Positions 17,575 through 27,609 are shown, numbered from the stretch's first letter. The stretch is DNA of 64,000 bases from Clostridia bacterium (GCA_017625435.1 JAGAKX010000013.1:1-64000); one strand, 5' to 3'. The notes: a model not told the origin generated them from the letters alone. A program made the numbers and translations.

Positions 17575-18690
17575 TTACTTAAAATACATATATACCTGGC
17601 ACTTAATCATACCGTTATAGAGCTTTCTTCTTTTATCCGCTTTTCTGCCGAATGCCTTTTCGAATTCTTCATCGGCAGTAATAATTGTATAGCTTCTGCC
17701 CTTTTTCGGGGTGAATCTCTGTCCCATTGTCTTATAAAGCCTTCTTGCGTTGTCAATATCAAGAAGTCTTTCGCCGTAGGGCGGATTCACAATGACGGTC
17801 GCACGCTCCGTTTCGGGCTCAAAGTCCTTAACATCCCGAAGCGTAAAGGTAAGATACTTCTCCACTCCTGCTTTTCTTGCATTTTCCTTTGCTATTGCAA
17901 GAGCTTCGGGGTCAATATCATAGCCGTAGCCGTGAAAATCTATATCCTTGCGCTGAAGACTTACCGCCCTTCTTCGCTCCTCCATCCACAATTCCTGCGG
18001 GAACTGGCTCCATTTTTCCGCAGTAAAGCGTCTGTAAAGACCGGGGGCAATATTAAGTGCCATCAGAGCACCCTCAATAAGAATTGTTCCCGATCCGCAC
18101 ATGGGGTCATAAAGGGAATGATAGTGGCGAAGCTGTGAAATTCTGCAAAGGGATGCAGCAAGTGTTTCCTTGAGGGGTGCGGCGTTTGCATCGGGACGGT
18201 AGCCTCTTTTATGAAGCCCCTTTCCCGAAGTATCAATGTAAAGAGTTACCTGATTCTTCATAATTGAAAACTGAATCTGATAAAGTGCCCCCGTCTCCTC
18301 AAACCACGGAATCGCATATTTTGTTTTAAGTCTTTCAACAACCGCCTTTTTTATTATTGACTGACAGTCGCTTACGCTGAAAAGGTCGGAATTGAGCGAA
18401 TAACCTTTTACGGGAAAGCGGTCCTTCTTGCCTACCCAATGCTCCCAGGGAAGACGCTTTGTCCCCTGAAAAAGGTCCTCAAAGGAATGAGCCTCAAAGG
18501 TACCCACAACAATTAAAATTCTCTCTGCAAACCGTGAGCAGATGTTGGCACGGGCAAGAATATGCTCATCACCCGAAAAAAGCACCCTGCCGTTTTCGGC
18601 ATTTACGTTTTCAGCCCCCATCTCGCGAAGCTCTTCGGCAATAAGTCCCTCAAGCCCCAAAAGGCACGGAACACAAAAGTTAATATTCAT
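17575..18690 (-). CDS. THUMP-domain class I RNA methyltransferase (RlmL/YpsC-type)
   Basis: This 371-residue protein has an N-terminal ferredoxin-like/THUMP region (1-165) and a SAM-dependent methyltransferase domain with YDPMCGSGTILIEGALMA (motif I area) and the N6/N2-methyltransferase motif NPPYGERL. The family methylates guanosine in 23S rRNA (m2G). I use the ATG at 18690; a TTG two codons upstream is in frame. It sits between the M42 peptidase and the Na/Pi transporter, all on the minus strand. Confidence 0.9.
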   Translation of the reverse strand: MNINFCVPCLLGLEGLIAEELREMGAENVNAENGRVLFSGDEHILARANICSRFAERILIVVGTFEAHSFEDLFQGTKRLPWEHWVGKKDRFPVKGYSLNSDLFSVSDCQSIIKKAVVERLKTKYAIPWFEETGALYQIQFSIMKNQVTLYIDTSGKGLHKRGYRPDANAAPLKETLAASLCRISQLRHYHSLYDPMCGSGTILIEGALMALNIAPGLYRRFTAEKWSQFPQELWMEERRRAVSLQRKDIDFHGYGYDIDPEALAIAKENARKAGVEKYLTFTLRDVKDFEPETERATVIVNPPYGERLLDIDNARRLYKTMGQRFTPKKGRSYTIITADEEFEKAFGRKADKRRKLYNGMIKCQVYMYFK

Positions 18691-18722
18691 AAACAAACTC
18701 TACTTTCTGCAAATTCGGAATT

Positions 18723-19757
18723 TCATATTGTGAAGCCTGCGAGGAGTCTTATTGTATTTTCCACTCCGTCGATGTGGCTTCTTTCATAGCCGTGAGAGGA
18801 ATACACACCGGGTCCTATGAGCCCGTGACGGAAATCGTGTCCTGCTCTGAGCGTTGCTTCCGCATCGCTGCCGTAATGGGGATAAATATCAACGGCATAG
18901 CCGGCACCGGTTTTCTCTGCCGCCTCAATAAGCCTTGTTGTCATTGAATAATTGTAAGGTCCGCCCGAATCCTTTGCACAGATTGAAACCTGCTTTTCGG
19001 TACACTCGAGCCCCTCACCGACACAACCCATATCAACGGAAAGTACCTCAGTTATACCTTCAAAGGGCACGGCAGCGGCACCGTGGCCGACCTCTTCAAA
19101 TACAGTAATGTGAAGGTAAATCTTTCTTTCGGGCACGATTTTTTCTTCCCTGAGAAGCTTTGCAAATCCGAGGATTGCGCCTACACTCAGCTTATCATCA
19201 AGAAAACGGCTTTTTATGTAACCTGATTTTGTCACAACGGTTCTTGTGTCAAAGGCTACTATATCACCGTTCATAATACCGAGAGCCTTTACATCCTCGG
19301 CATTTTTTACATCCTCATCAAGAACAACCTCCATATTGGAGAAACTTCTGTCTGTTTTATTGAACTCACCGTTTACGTGAATTGAAGGATTCTTAAGAAG
19401 AAAAGTACCCTCGTAAATTCCGTTTTTTCTTGTGATAACACGGCAGTTTTCACCCTCTGTGTTAAAGCCGTTAAGCCCGCCGAGAGGGGTTATGCGAAGA
19501 CGCCCGTCACTCTTTATTTCGGCTACCATTCCGCCGAGGGTATCAAGATGTGCTTCAAGCAGAAGGGCATTTTCAGCATCCTTTCCGCCGATTTCCACGG
19601 CGACACCGCCCTTTTCCGTAATAAAAGCGTGACAGCCGAGCTTTATAAATTCATTTTTTACGAATTCGGCGGCATTTTCGGTATATCCCGTAGGGGAATC
19701 TATTGATAAAATTTCTACTGCCTTTTCAGTTGCAAATTCAGCATACTTTCTGTACAT
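18723..19757 (-). CDS. M42-family metallopeptidase (aminopeptidase)
   Basis: This 344-residue protein carries the metal-site motifs of the M42 family: EAHLDTLGG (first His/Asp), SRFLDDKLSVG (bridging Asp), FEEVGHGAA (catalytic Glu pair), SVDMGCVG and, at the end, SSHGYERSH. These are cytosolic dinuclear aminopeptidases that trim peptides. The length is usual for the family. It begins the minus-strand run continuing to 15779. Confidence 0.93.
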   Translation of the reverse strand: MYRKYAEFATEKAVEILSIDSPTGYTENAAEFVKNEFIKLGCHAFITEKGGVAVEIGGKDAENALLLEAHLDTLGGMVAEIKSDGRLRITPLGGLNGFNTEGENCRVITRKNGIYEGTFLLKNPSIHVNGEFNKTDRSFSNMEVVLDEDVKNAEDVKALGIMNGDIVAFDTRTVVTKSGYIKSRFLDDKLSVGAILGFAKLLREEKIVPERKIYLHITVFEEVGHGAAAVPFEGITEVLSVDMGCVGEGLECTEKQVSICAKDSGGPYNYSMTTRLIEAAEKTGAGYAVDIYPHYGSDAEATLRAGHDFRHGLIGPGVYSSHGYERSHIDGVENTIRLLAGFTI

Positions 19758-19847
19758 AATACATCACCAATTTTAATGATAACACAAAAAGGGACAAAAT
19801 CAAAGGCTTTTTTCAAAAAACAATTACACATATTTACCCGAAACCGA

Positions 19848-19876
19848 TTGAATTATTCTGACAGTTATGTTATTAT
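19848..19876 (+). promoter_or_regulatory. Promoter of the MFS-GtrA-LytTR-GHKL-nad run
   Basis: TTGAAT (19848-19853), a 17-nt spacer and TATTAT (19871-19876) lie 33 bp before the start codon at 19909. No other good promoter is seen before the nad genes, so this may drive a long transcript. Confidence 0.6.
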
Positions 19877-19908
19877 AAATTTAACTATTTATTATAGGGA
19901 GTAATTTT

Positions 19909-22341
19909 ATGAAACTTATCGACACAGCAAAAAGTCTGATTTCAGACGTATTTACCCACTGGAACCAACCCGCACCCGGGAAATATGTACCCTATAAGGG
20001 CATTTTTGGCTATTCTGTCGGCGGCATCGGTGCTTATATGATTATAACGCTGGGCACAGCCTGTCTTCTGTCCGCAAACAACACCCTTCTTACAATGACC
20101 CTCGGTGTAAAGCCCACACACGTTTACCTGATGTACGTAATTTGTGTGCTTGCAAACATTCCTCTTACGGGCATCCGTGCAAGTATTATTGACAATACCC
20201 GTAACAAAGCAGGTAAATACCGCCCTTATATCCTTACTATGGCAGTCCCCTCAGCCCTTCTGTGTCTTGCAATGGTGTGGATTCCCTACGGAAGATTTTC
20301 CGAAATATCCTTCCTGCAGGGTGAAATTTTCGGTGAAAGCAAGGCTTACGTTGCAAAATGTGCAATAATTTTCGTAATCAACCTGCTTCTTCATTTCTTC
20401 TACTATTTCTTCTACGATGCTTATGAAAACCTTATTCACGTGCTTTCTCCCGATTCTCAGGAGAGAGCCAATGTTCAATCTGTAAAGAGCATTGTTTACT
20501 CCTTTGCTCCCACTTTAGTAAACCTCTTTACACCCATCATCGCAAAAAATATTTTCCAGACAAACACCACGGATATCCGTGTTTACAGACTTCTTTATCC
20601 CATTCTTACATTCCTCGGACTTCTCCTGTGCGTTCTTGTTTATACTCAGACTGAGGAAAAAATCGTTCAGGCAAAAACACACTTTGTTCAGATAAAGTTT
20701 ACTGATGCCTTAAGAGCAGTTGCCAAAAACAAGTATTTCTGGATAATATCTCTTGCAGGCTGGATAGGCTTCCTTGAGGCTTCTTACGCAAATATTCTTT
20801 CATGGCTTTATAACTACGGCGGTGCGTGTAACGGTGATGAATATGCTCTTATTGTTACAGTTTACGGAAATGCCTCCCTGTGGGGTATGCTTCTTGCTCC
20901 TTGGGCAATCAAGAAATGGGGTAAAAAAGCAGTACTTATCGTAACAAATATGTTCAACGTAGTGTTCATTATGTTAATGCTTCCTGCCTGTCAGGAGATT
21001 TCCCACGCGACTATATGGCTTGTAATGGGCTGTCTGTGGCTCAATGCTCTTATGGGCTCCTTTGCACACATTCTTAATCCTGCAATTCAGGCGGACATCC
21101 GTGACTATCAGCAGTACAAAACCGGTGAAAGAATCGACGGTATGTTCTCAGCCGTTGCAACAATCGGTACAGTTATTACTCTTGCAACCTCAGGCGTGCT
21201 TCCCGTAATTCAGGAAAGATACGGTCTTACCGAAGAAAATGCACTGAGAATCACTTCTACTCCCGAAATTCTCAACCGTATGCTGGGCGACGGCAAAACT
21301 GTAGGTCAGATACTTGCCGACCAGTTCGCAAAAGGGCAGGACAACTACTCAAACGCAACAAGTGCCCTTTATGATCCTTCAATACTTCTCAATCTCCTTC
21401 ATGTGCTCATTATCCTTGCAGCTGTCGGTGCATTTATGAACGTTATCCCATTCTTCTGGTATGACTTCAATGAAAAGAAGCAGAAATCCGTTGTACGTAT
21501 ACTTAAGGTAAGAGCTATGTTTGAGGACTTCGGCAACAGTATCAGCAATGACGAAGGACTTATTGAAGGTGTTGAAATCATAAGAAACGCCAGAAAAATG
21601 AGTGTGGAAGAGGCACGTGTTCTTGACAAAAAAACCTACCGCGCAGAGAAGAATAAAATGCTTCGTAAGACAGCAAAGAAAGCCTACAATGCCGACAAGG
21701 AATTCAACACAGAAATTGAAATCGCAAAGCTTGTCTGTAATGAGCTTGACCGCTTCAGCTTACCTGCAGGTAAATTTGAATACGCAGAAGCCAGCGCATT
21801 CTATTCACACGGAATCAATGCAATTCTTTCAGCAGATAAGCATAACCTAAAGGAAGAGCTCAGAATTGCAAAGGCTATGCCTAAAAATGATGCAAGCGAA
21901 AAAGAAATAAGAAAAATTGCAATCGAGAATGCAAAGAAAAAGCTCACTGCTATATCTGCCGTCAGAAAGAATTTTAAGGGTGTGACAGAGCTCACCAAGC
22001 CCGATTTCGCGGAGCTTGAAAAGCTTTACGACCGTGAAAACGAAATCGATGCAGAAATGAAAAATCTCTACCTTGAGCTTTCCGCAACAAAGGAATTCAA
22101 GGACTCCGTAAAGAAAGCGGAGATTAAGCAGGCAATTGCTTCTCTCAAGGGCGAGAAGAAAGCTCTTCAGAAAAAAATCAAGGACGAAATGAACCGCCAC
22201 GCATACTTCAACCGTGCCGCAAAGCCTTATCTTGATGCCGAAAAGCTTGTAAAACAGGCTGACAATTACACTCACCTCGGTGACATTGAAGCAGAATATG
22301 AGGCTGCAAAAAACCGCGTAGGCGCAGGAGCACAGAACTAA
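19909..22341 (+). CDS. GPH-type MFS transporter with large cytosolic coiled-coil tail
   Basis: Residues 1-535 have about 12 membrane segments and the glycoside-pentoside-hexuronide (MFS_2) signature DNTRNKAGKYRPYI in the loop after helix 3, so it is probably a cation-coupled sugar or drug transporter. Residues about 540-810 are a highly charged, Lys/Glu/Ala-rich tail predicted to form long helices, roughly 270 residues that typical GPH members (about 450-500 residues) lack. The ATG follows ATAGGGAG. It is followed 3 bp later by a GtrA gene and then by a two-component system, so it may act in a sensed envelope process rather than simple sugar uptake. That role is inferred. Confidence 0.85.
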   Translation: MKLIDTAKSLISDVFTHWNQPAPGKYVPYKGIFGYSVGGIGAYMIITLGTACLLSANNTLLTMTLGVKPTHVYLMYVICVLANIPLTGIRASIIDNTRNKAGKYRPYILTMAVPSALLCLAMVWIPYGRFSEISFLQGEIFGESKAYVAKCAIIFVINLLLHFFYYFFYDAYENLIHVLSPDSQERANVQSVKSIVYSFAPTLVNLFTPIIAKNIFQTNTTDIRVYRLLYPILTFLGLLLCVLVYTQTEEKIVQAKTHFVQIKFTDALRAVAKNKYFWIISLAGWIGFLEASYANILSWLYNYGGACNGDEYALIVTVYGNASLWGMLLAPWAIKKWGKKAVLIVTNMFNVVFIMLMLPACQEISHATIWLVMGCLWLNALMGSFAHILNPAIQADIRDYQQYKTGERIDGMFSAVATIGTVITLATSGVLPVIQERYGLTEENALRITSTPEILNRMLGDGKTVGQILADQFAKGQDNYSNATSALYDPSILLNLLHVLIILAAVGAFMNVIPFFWYDFNEKKQKSVVRILKVRAMFEDFGNSISNDEGLIEGVEIIRNARKMSVEEARVLDKKTYRAEKNKMLRKTAKKAYNADKEFNTEIEIAKLVCNELDRFSLPAGKFEYAEASAFYSHGINAILSADKHNLKEELRIAKAMPKNDASEKEIRKIAIENAKKKLTAISAVRKNFKGVTELTKPDFAELEKLYDRENEIDAEMKNLYLELSATKEFKDSVKKAEIKQAIASLKGEKKALQKKIKDEMNRHAYFNRAAKPYLDAEKLVKQADNYTHLGDIEAEYEAAKNRVGAGAQN

Positions 22342-22344
22342 AAA

Positions 22345-22893
22345 ATGAAACTCAAAGAACTTTACGAAAAACTCTATAATAAAATCTTTTCCGTTCCGCT
22401 TTTTAAAAAGCTTCTTAAAATACCCGGAGTGGAAAAGCTTCTGCAGTATGAAATTGTGTCATATCTCGTTTTCGGAGTGCTGACTACCGTCGTAAACTTC
22501 GTGACCTATATGATTCTCGGCATATTTGCAGGGGAAAACTATGAAGAGAAGGTGCTTTTCAGCATAGGCTCCTTCGATTTCCAGCTGATTCTATTAATGA
22601 ACGGCATTGCCTGGGTAACATCCGTTCTCTTTGCCTTTGTTACAAACAAGCTGTTTGTTTTTGAAAGCAGCTCCCGGAAGCCTGAGGTGCTTATAAAGGA
22701 AATTGTTTCCTTTTTCGGCGCAAGAGTTGTCTCCTTTATTATCTTTGAGGAGCTTCTCTTTGCACTTCTTGTAAATGTACTTCACCTTAACGACCTGATT
22801 GCAAAGCTTCTTGTTGCCGTGTTTGTTGTTATTTTCAATTTTGTGGCAAGCAAGCTTGTAATTTTCCGTAAAAAGGGAGAAAAAGATGCTTAA
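22345..22893 (+). CDS. GtrA-family membrane protein
   Basis: This 182-residue protein starts 3 bp after the transporter stop. After an amphipathic N-terminus (1-45) it has four membrane segments with the GtrA pattern: SYLVFGVLTTVVNFVTYMIL, then NGIAWVTSVLFAFVTNKLFVF, and two more. GtrA proteins help move or anchor lipid-linked sugars for cell-surface glycosylation. It overlaps the response-regulator gene by 8 bp. Confidence 0.9.
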   Translation: MKLKELYEKLYNKIFSVPLFKKLLKIPGVEKLLQYEIVSYLVFGVLTTVVNFVTYMILGIFAGENYEEKVLFSIGSFDFQLILLMNGIAWVTSVLFAFVTNKLFVFESSSRKPEVLIKEIVSFFGARVVSFIIFEELLFALLVNVLHLNDLIAKLLVAVFVVIFNFVASKLVIFRKKGEKDA

Positions 22894-23596
22894 TATTGCA
22901 ATATGCGATGACGAAAAGTATATCTGCGATTTTCTCAAGAAATCGGTAACGGACTGTCTTGCAAAAGCTGACCTTGAAGGAAGCATTTCGGTTTTTGACG
23001 ACGGACAGCCGCTGTGCGACCTTTATAAGGAGGGCAAGGCATCCTTCGACCTTATTCTTCTTGATATCACAATGAAAAAATGCGACGGAATGACCGCTGC
23101 AAAGCTTATCCGCTCGATTGACAGCAAGGTAATGATAGTTTTCGTTACCGCTTCCGCAGAATTCGTCTTTTCGGGATATGAAGTAAGGGCTTTCCGTTAT
23201 ATTCTGAAGCCCGAGCTTCTTCACGGCTTCTCGGGCGTTTTCAGAGAATGTCTCGAAGAGCTTACAAAATCAAACGAGGTGCGCTTCACATTCCAGAAGG
23301 CATCGGAAACCGTAAGCGTACCTTTAAGAGACATAATCTATTTTGAAAGTGACAAAAGAATCATAAACATTGTCACGGCAAATGAAGAATATTCCTTCTA
23401 CGGCAGGCTCAACGACATAGAAGAGCAGCTTAAAAAGCAGGATTTTGTCCGCTGCCATCAGTCTTATCTTGTAAATGCAAAAAAAATAGCATCAATAAAG
23501 GTAAATGAGCTGACGCTCACAAACAAAAAGACCGTGCCTGTCAGCAAAAGACGGGCGAAGGAAACAAACGAAGCCTTCTTATGGGCAATGAGATAA
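22886..23596 (+). CDS. LytTR-family response regulator (AgrA-like)
   Basis: The 236-residue protein has a receiver domain (acidic pair DDE at residues 8-10, phospho-acceptor D in LILLDITM, T in VFVTAS, K in RYILKPE) and a C-terminal LytTR DNA-binding domain (SVPLRDIIYFESDKR.., FVRCHQSYLVN). It should be phosphorylated by the kinase encoded next. The ATG follows AAAGGGAGAAAAAG and overlaps gtrA. No AgrD/AgrB-type pheromone genes are present, so the signal is not obvious. Confidence 0.93.
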   Translation: MLNIAICDDEKYICDFLKKSVTDCLAKADLEGSISVFDDGQPLCDLYKEGKASFDLILLDITMKKCDGMTAAKLIRSIDSKVMIVFVTASAEFVFSGYEVRAFRYILKPELLHGFSGVFRECLEELTKSNEVRFTFQKASETVSVPLRDIIYFESDKRIINIVTANEEYSFYGRLNDIEEQLKKQDFVRCHQSYLVNAKKIASIKVNELTLTNKKTVPVSKRRAKETNEAFLWAMR

Positions 23597-23598
23597 CT

Positions 23599-24948
23599 AT
23601 GCTTGAATTTATTTCGGAAAACTATCAGGACATAATACTCAACACCGCAAGAATATTTTCTTCGGTGTTTGAAATTATGCTTGCATTTATTCTCACGAAC
23701 AACTTTTTCAAGCCCCGTCCCAAGGTCAAGAAAACCGATTATATTGCCTTCGTGCTGACTGCAACCCTCGTAATTTTCCTTCAGGAATACACGGACATCG
23801 GATACTGGAAGTATCTTGTTGAAGGCGTACTGCTGTCGGGAATACTGATTCTTATGTACTCGGGAAGGCTGAGAAGCAAAATTGAGGCAATAGTAATTTT
23901 TGCTTCGCTTCTCACCCTTTCGGTGCTTGTCTCGAATCTTCTGTACCGCGTAATCTCGGGACAGATGGATTTTAACCCCGAGGGGAGTACCGCCTTCGGC
24001 TCTCTTTTAAGAATAACCCTTACAAATGTAACTCTGATTCCCCTGTCGGTGCTTTTAAGCGTAATCTTAAAGGGCTTCGGAAAAGGCAGCTCGGTGCTGA
24101 GAATATGGCTGAGCCTGCTTCTTGTACCTGCAGTCACTCTTATTACCTTCTCCGTTTTCCAGTATATAATTGAAAGCTATGACCTTAATCAGCAGATAAA
24201 GGCATATATCTACATTTCCTGCATCGGTATCATCATAATAAATGTCGTTGTGTTCGTGCTTTTCTGGCTGAATCAGAGACAGCTTGGCATAAAGCGTGAA
24301 AACGATCTTCTGACAGCACAGATAAATCAGCAGCAGATGGGCATCAAGAATCTGGAAAATGCCTATAACCGCACAAGAAATTTCCGCCACGACATAAAAA
24401 ACCATCTGCTGACCCTTAATATCCTTGCAGAAAACGGCAATGTGGAAGAAATCAAAAAATATATAAGAGAAATGAACGGCATTATTGACGAATCCTCGTA
24501 TATACGCATTACGGGAATATCGGCGGTTGATGCCATACTCAACGAAAAGCTCTACGAGGCACAGTCCGACAGCATAACAACAAATTACGATGTTATGAAT
24601 ATGGAAAAAAACAGCATAAAGCCCGTTGATATGTGTATAATTCTTTCAAATGCCCTTGACAATGCAATTGAAGCCAACAGAAAAATCGAGGACCCCGAAA
24701 AGCGTTATATAAAGCTCAAAATGCACGGAGACGAAACCTACAGCGTTATTTCCGTGTCGAATCCTGCCGCAGCCGCACCCGTAAGGGTAAATCAGCATTC
24801 TTATGCAACATCAAAAAAGGATGCGGGAAATCACGGATTCGGACTTAAAAGTATTGAAAGCACCGCAAAAAAATACGGCGGTGAAATGCTTACAAAATTT
24901 GAAGACGGTGTTTTCACTCTTGTTATAAAACTCAATGCAATTTCCTGA
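23599..24948 (+). CDS. GHKL sensor histidine kinase (AgrC-like)
   Basis: This protein of 449 residues has six to seven membrane segments (to about residue 215), then a dimerisation helix with the AgrC-type phospho-acceptor RNFRHDIKNHL, the GHKL N box (ILSNALDNAIEANR) and G box (GNHGFGLKSIES). It pairs with the LytTR regulator just upstream. I prefer the ATG at 23599, directly after the regulator's stop; an ATG at 23581 would add six residues and overlap it. nadA follows after 14 bp. Confidence 0.9.
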   Translation: MLEFISENYQDIILNTARIFSSVFEIMLAFILTNNFFKPRPKVKKTDYIAFVLTATLVIFLQEYTDIGYWKYLVEGVLLSGILILMYSGRLRSKIEAIVIFASLLTLSVLVSNLLYRVISGQMDFNPEGSTAFGSLLRITLTNVTLIPLSVLLSVILKGFGKGSSVLRIWLSLLLVPAVTLITFSVFQYIIESYDLNQQIKAYIYISCIGIIIINVVVFVLFWLNQRQLGIKRENDLLTAQINQQQMGIKNLENAYNRTRNFRHDIKNHLLTLNILAENGNVEEIKKYIREMNGIIDESSYIRITGISAVDAILNEKLYEAQSDSITTNYDVMNMEKNSIKPVDMCIILSNALDNAIEANRKIEDPEKRYIKLKMHGDETYSVISVSNPAAAAPVRVNQHSYATSKKDAGNHGFGLKSIESTAKKYGGEMLTKFEDGVFTLVIKLNAIS

Positions 24949-24962
24949 AAAGGGGGATACTT

Positions 24963-25874
24963 ATGAATAAAGATATTGTAAACGAAATCAAAAGACTCAA
25001 AGAGGAAACAGGTACTGTCATTCTTGCCCACACATATCAGAATCCCGAAATAATTGAGCTTGCAGATATTACGGGCGACTCCTTTGCTCTTGCAAAGAAA
25101 AGTCTTTCAGCAGGTGCAAAAAGAGTTATTATGTGCGGTGTCAGATTTATGGCGGAAAGCGTTAAAATTCTCTCCCCCGACACACAGGTCATCCTCCCCG
25201 TGCCTGAGGCTACCTGTCCTATGGCTGAAATGATTACCCCCGAAAGAGTAAGAAAATATAAGAAAGAGAATCCCGGTGCCGTAGTTGTTGCTTACATCAA
25301 CACAACAGCCGCCCTGAAGGCTGAATGTGACGTATGTGTCACATCCTCAAGTGCCCTTAAGATTGTTGAAAAAATTGATGCACCCGAAATTCTTTTTATC
25401 CCCGATAAAAATTTAGGCTCCTTTGTAAAGGAGCACTTCCCCGATAAGAATATTGTATTATGGGACGGCTACTGTCCCATTCACGCTACCCTTACTGAGG
25501 ATGATATATTAAAGGCAAAGGCAGAGCATCCCGAAGCTCTTCTTGCCGTACACCCCGAATGCGAAAAGGATGTTGTGAAGCACGCAGATATGGCAGGCTC
25601 CACCGCTGAAATAATAGATTTTGCTTTAGCCTCCGTAAAGCCCGTGCTTATCGGCACGGAAAGAGGCGTTGCAGACTATCTTATTCCCCAACACCCCGAA
25701 AAGAAGCTCTATCACCTTTGTCCGGAAAAGCTTACCTGCAAGGATATGAAATACACCACCCCCGAAAGCATTCTTGCAGCCTTAAAGGGTGAGGGCGGAG
25801 AAATAATAGAGCTCCCCGAAGAGCTGAGAAAAAAAGCAAAACACAGTATTGATGAAATGCTGAGACTTGGCTGA
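24963..25874 (+). CDS. nadA: Quinolinate synthase A
   Basis: This 303-residue enzyme condenses iminoaspartate (from NadB) with dihydroxyacetone phosphate to quinolinate in NAD synthesis. Motifs seen: ILAHTYQNPEI, the cysteines in VIMCGVRFMAE, VCVTSSSA and HLCPEKLTC that can hold the 4Fe-4S cluster, and HPECEKDVV. AAGGGGG precedes the ATG. It is 9 bp before nadB, and the tight gap suggests a nad operon that also includes the kinase gene upstream. Confidence 0.96.
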   Translation: MNKDIVNEIKRLKEETGTVILAHTYQNPEIIELADITGDSFALAKKSLSAGAKRVIMCGVRFMAESVKILSPDTQVILPVPEATCPMAEMITPERVRKYKKENPGAVVVAYINTTAALKAECDVCVTSSSALKIVEKIDAPEILFIPDKNLGSFVKEHFPDKNIVLWDGYCPIHATLTEDDILKAKAEHPEALLAVHPECEKDVVKHADMAGSTAEIIDFALASVKPVLIGTERGVADYLIPQHPEKKLYHLCPEKLTCKDMKYTTPESILAALKGEGGEIIELPEELRKKAKHSIDEMLRLG

Positions 25875-25883
25875 GGTACAAAA

Positions 25884-27347
25884 ATGGAAAACAGAACCAA
25901 CATTGTTGACGTGCTTGTTGTAGGCTCAGGCGTTGCGGGTATGTACGGTGCCCTGCAGTTTGACAGCAGCACAAGTGTTATGATACTTTCAAAATATTCG
26001 AAGACCACCTCGAACTCCAACCTTGCACAGGGCGGTGTTGCTGCGGTGCTGAATCCCGAAGAAGACAGCTTTGACCTTCACATAAAGGACACCTTTATTG
26101 CAGGCAGGCACGAAAACGACCCCGAAAGCGTTGAGGTGCTTGTTAGCGAGGGCCCCGATGATGTAAGAAGAATTATGGATATGGGCGTGCGCTTTGACAG
26201 AAACGCCGAGGGTGAGCTTGATATGACCCTTGAGGGCGGTCATTGCCGAAGAAGAATCGTCCATTACAAGGACTGCACCGGTGCAGAAATGGTAAGAGGA
26301 CTTCTCTCAGAGGTCGAAAAGAAGGAAAACATCATTTACAGAGAAAATACCGTGCTTGTACGTCTTGTCCGTGTCAGAAGCGGCTTCCGTGCCGACCTTT
26401 TATGCGACGGTGAGTATTCCAGCGTGTTCTGCAGCTACTGTATGCTCTGCACGGGCGGTGTGGGAAGAGTATATAAGTATACCACCAACCCCAAATCAGC
26501 AACGGGCGACGGTATCCGCATCGCTTATGAATTAGGTGCACAGATAAAAAATTTAAGCTACATACAGTTTCACCCCACAGCCTTTAACTCGGAAAACGGC
26601 GAGCAGTTTTTAATCAGCGAGTCCGTAAGAGGCGAGGGTGCATATCTTCTCAACTGCCACAAAGAACGCTTTATGGACCGATATGACGAAAGGCTTGAGC
26701 TTGCCCCCCGTGACGTCGTTTCAAAGTCAATTATCCTTGAAAGCAGAAGAACGGGCAGCAATAATTTCTATCTCGATATCACCCACGAGGATGCGGATTT
26801 CTTAAGAGAACGCTTCCCTGCAATTTCCGAGGGCTGCAGACAGTACGGCGTGGATATCACAAAGGACCTTATTCCCGTATTCCCCTGCCAGCATTACCTT
26901 ATGGGCGGAATCGAGGTTGACATTGATTCGAAAACAACCGTTCCCCGTCTTTATGCCTGCGGAGAATGTGCAAATACGGGTGTTCACGGCAAAAACAGAC
27001 TTGCCAGCAACTCACTTCTTGAAGCTCTTGTTTTCTCAAGAAGAGCGGCAGAAGATATAAAAAGATGTATGCTGAACGGCTTTGCTAAAGTAAGCGAGCT
27101 TCCCGTTTCAAACGATTTTTCGGGAGCTCCCCTTCCCGAGGGCATAATCACGGAAATCAGAAGCATTATGCAAAGAGCATATTTTGTGCTTCCCGATGCC
27201 GGTGCCGTGCGCTTCGGTCTTAAGCAGATTGATAATATTTTAAAGAGACTTAAAGGTGCAAAGTATGCCCATACAACGAAGTATCTTGAGGCACTTTCCC
27301 TTGCAACCTGCGCATATATTATTCTTAAAGAAGCAGAGGAAAAGTAA
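25884..27347 (+). CDS. nadB: L-aspartate oxidase
   Basis: This 487-residue flavoprotein has the dinucleotide fold near the start (VVGSGVAGMYGAL), SNLAQGGVAAV, and the FAD-binding end segment HGKNRLASNSLLEALVFS. It oxidises L-aspartate to iminoaspartate for NadA. The length is a little below E. coli NadB (540) because the C-terminal helical part is short. The ATG follows GAGGTACAAAA. It is separated from nadC by 262 bp containing a long hairpin. Confidence 0.95.
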   Translation: MENRTNIVDVLVVGSGVAGMYGALQFDSSTSVMILSKYSKTTSNSNLAQGGVAAVLNPEEDSFDLHIKDTFIAGRHENDPESVEVLVSEGPDDVRRIMDMGVRFDRNAEGELDMTLEGGHCRRRIVHYKDCTGAEMVRGLLSEVEKKENIIYRENTVLVRLVRVRSGFRADLLCDGEYSSVFCSYCMLCTGGVGRVYKYTTNPKSATGDGIRIAYELGAQIKNLSYIQFHPTAFNSENGEQFLISESVRGEGAYLLNCHKERFMDRYDERLELAPRDVVSKSIILESRRTGSNNFYLDITHEDADFLRERFPAISEGCRQYGVDITKDLIPVFPCQHYLMGGIEVDIDSKTTVPRLYACGECANTGVHGKNRLASNSLLEALVFSRRAAEDIKRCMLNGFAKVSELPVSNDFSGAPLPEGIITEIRSIMQRAYFVLPDAGAVRFGLKQIDNILKRLKGAKYAHTTKYLEALSLATCAYIILKEAEEK

Positions 27348-27461
27348 AAGTTGTGCATAAATCACCGTCTTTGACGCACAATAAAAAAATTTTTCCTGCC
27401 ACAAATTTTATTTGGCAAAAATCATACAATTATATACCACGTTCAAAATATCAGAAGTGCT

Positions 27462-27514
27462 TTGTTTTCGGCGGTTCGGAGTATAAACATACACCTTGCC
27501 ACCGTCGAAAACAA
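27462..27514 (+). promoter_or_regulatory. Long hairpin between nadB and nadC
   Basis: TTGTTTTCGGCGGT (27462-27475) pairs with ACCGTCGAAAACAA (27501-27514): 14 bp with one G-T wobble and a 25-nt loop. The 262-bp gap 27348-27609 has no gene of its own. With no run of T after the stem it is unlikely to be a simple terminator; it may be a leader structure for nadC or an mRNA processing site. Confidence 0.5.
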
Positions 27515-27609
27515 CAAATACGGCAATTTCTGCCCACTTTTACGTGCTCTGACGGACATATTGCAGACCTGAATTAAGTCAGTCTGTGTTAAAAATAAAG
27601 GAGACAAAT

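Noticed and set aside
22886-24948. Agr-type quorum-sensing system
   Set aside because: Regulator and kinase are Agr-like, but no agrB protease or short agrD-like peptide gene was found around them.
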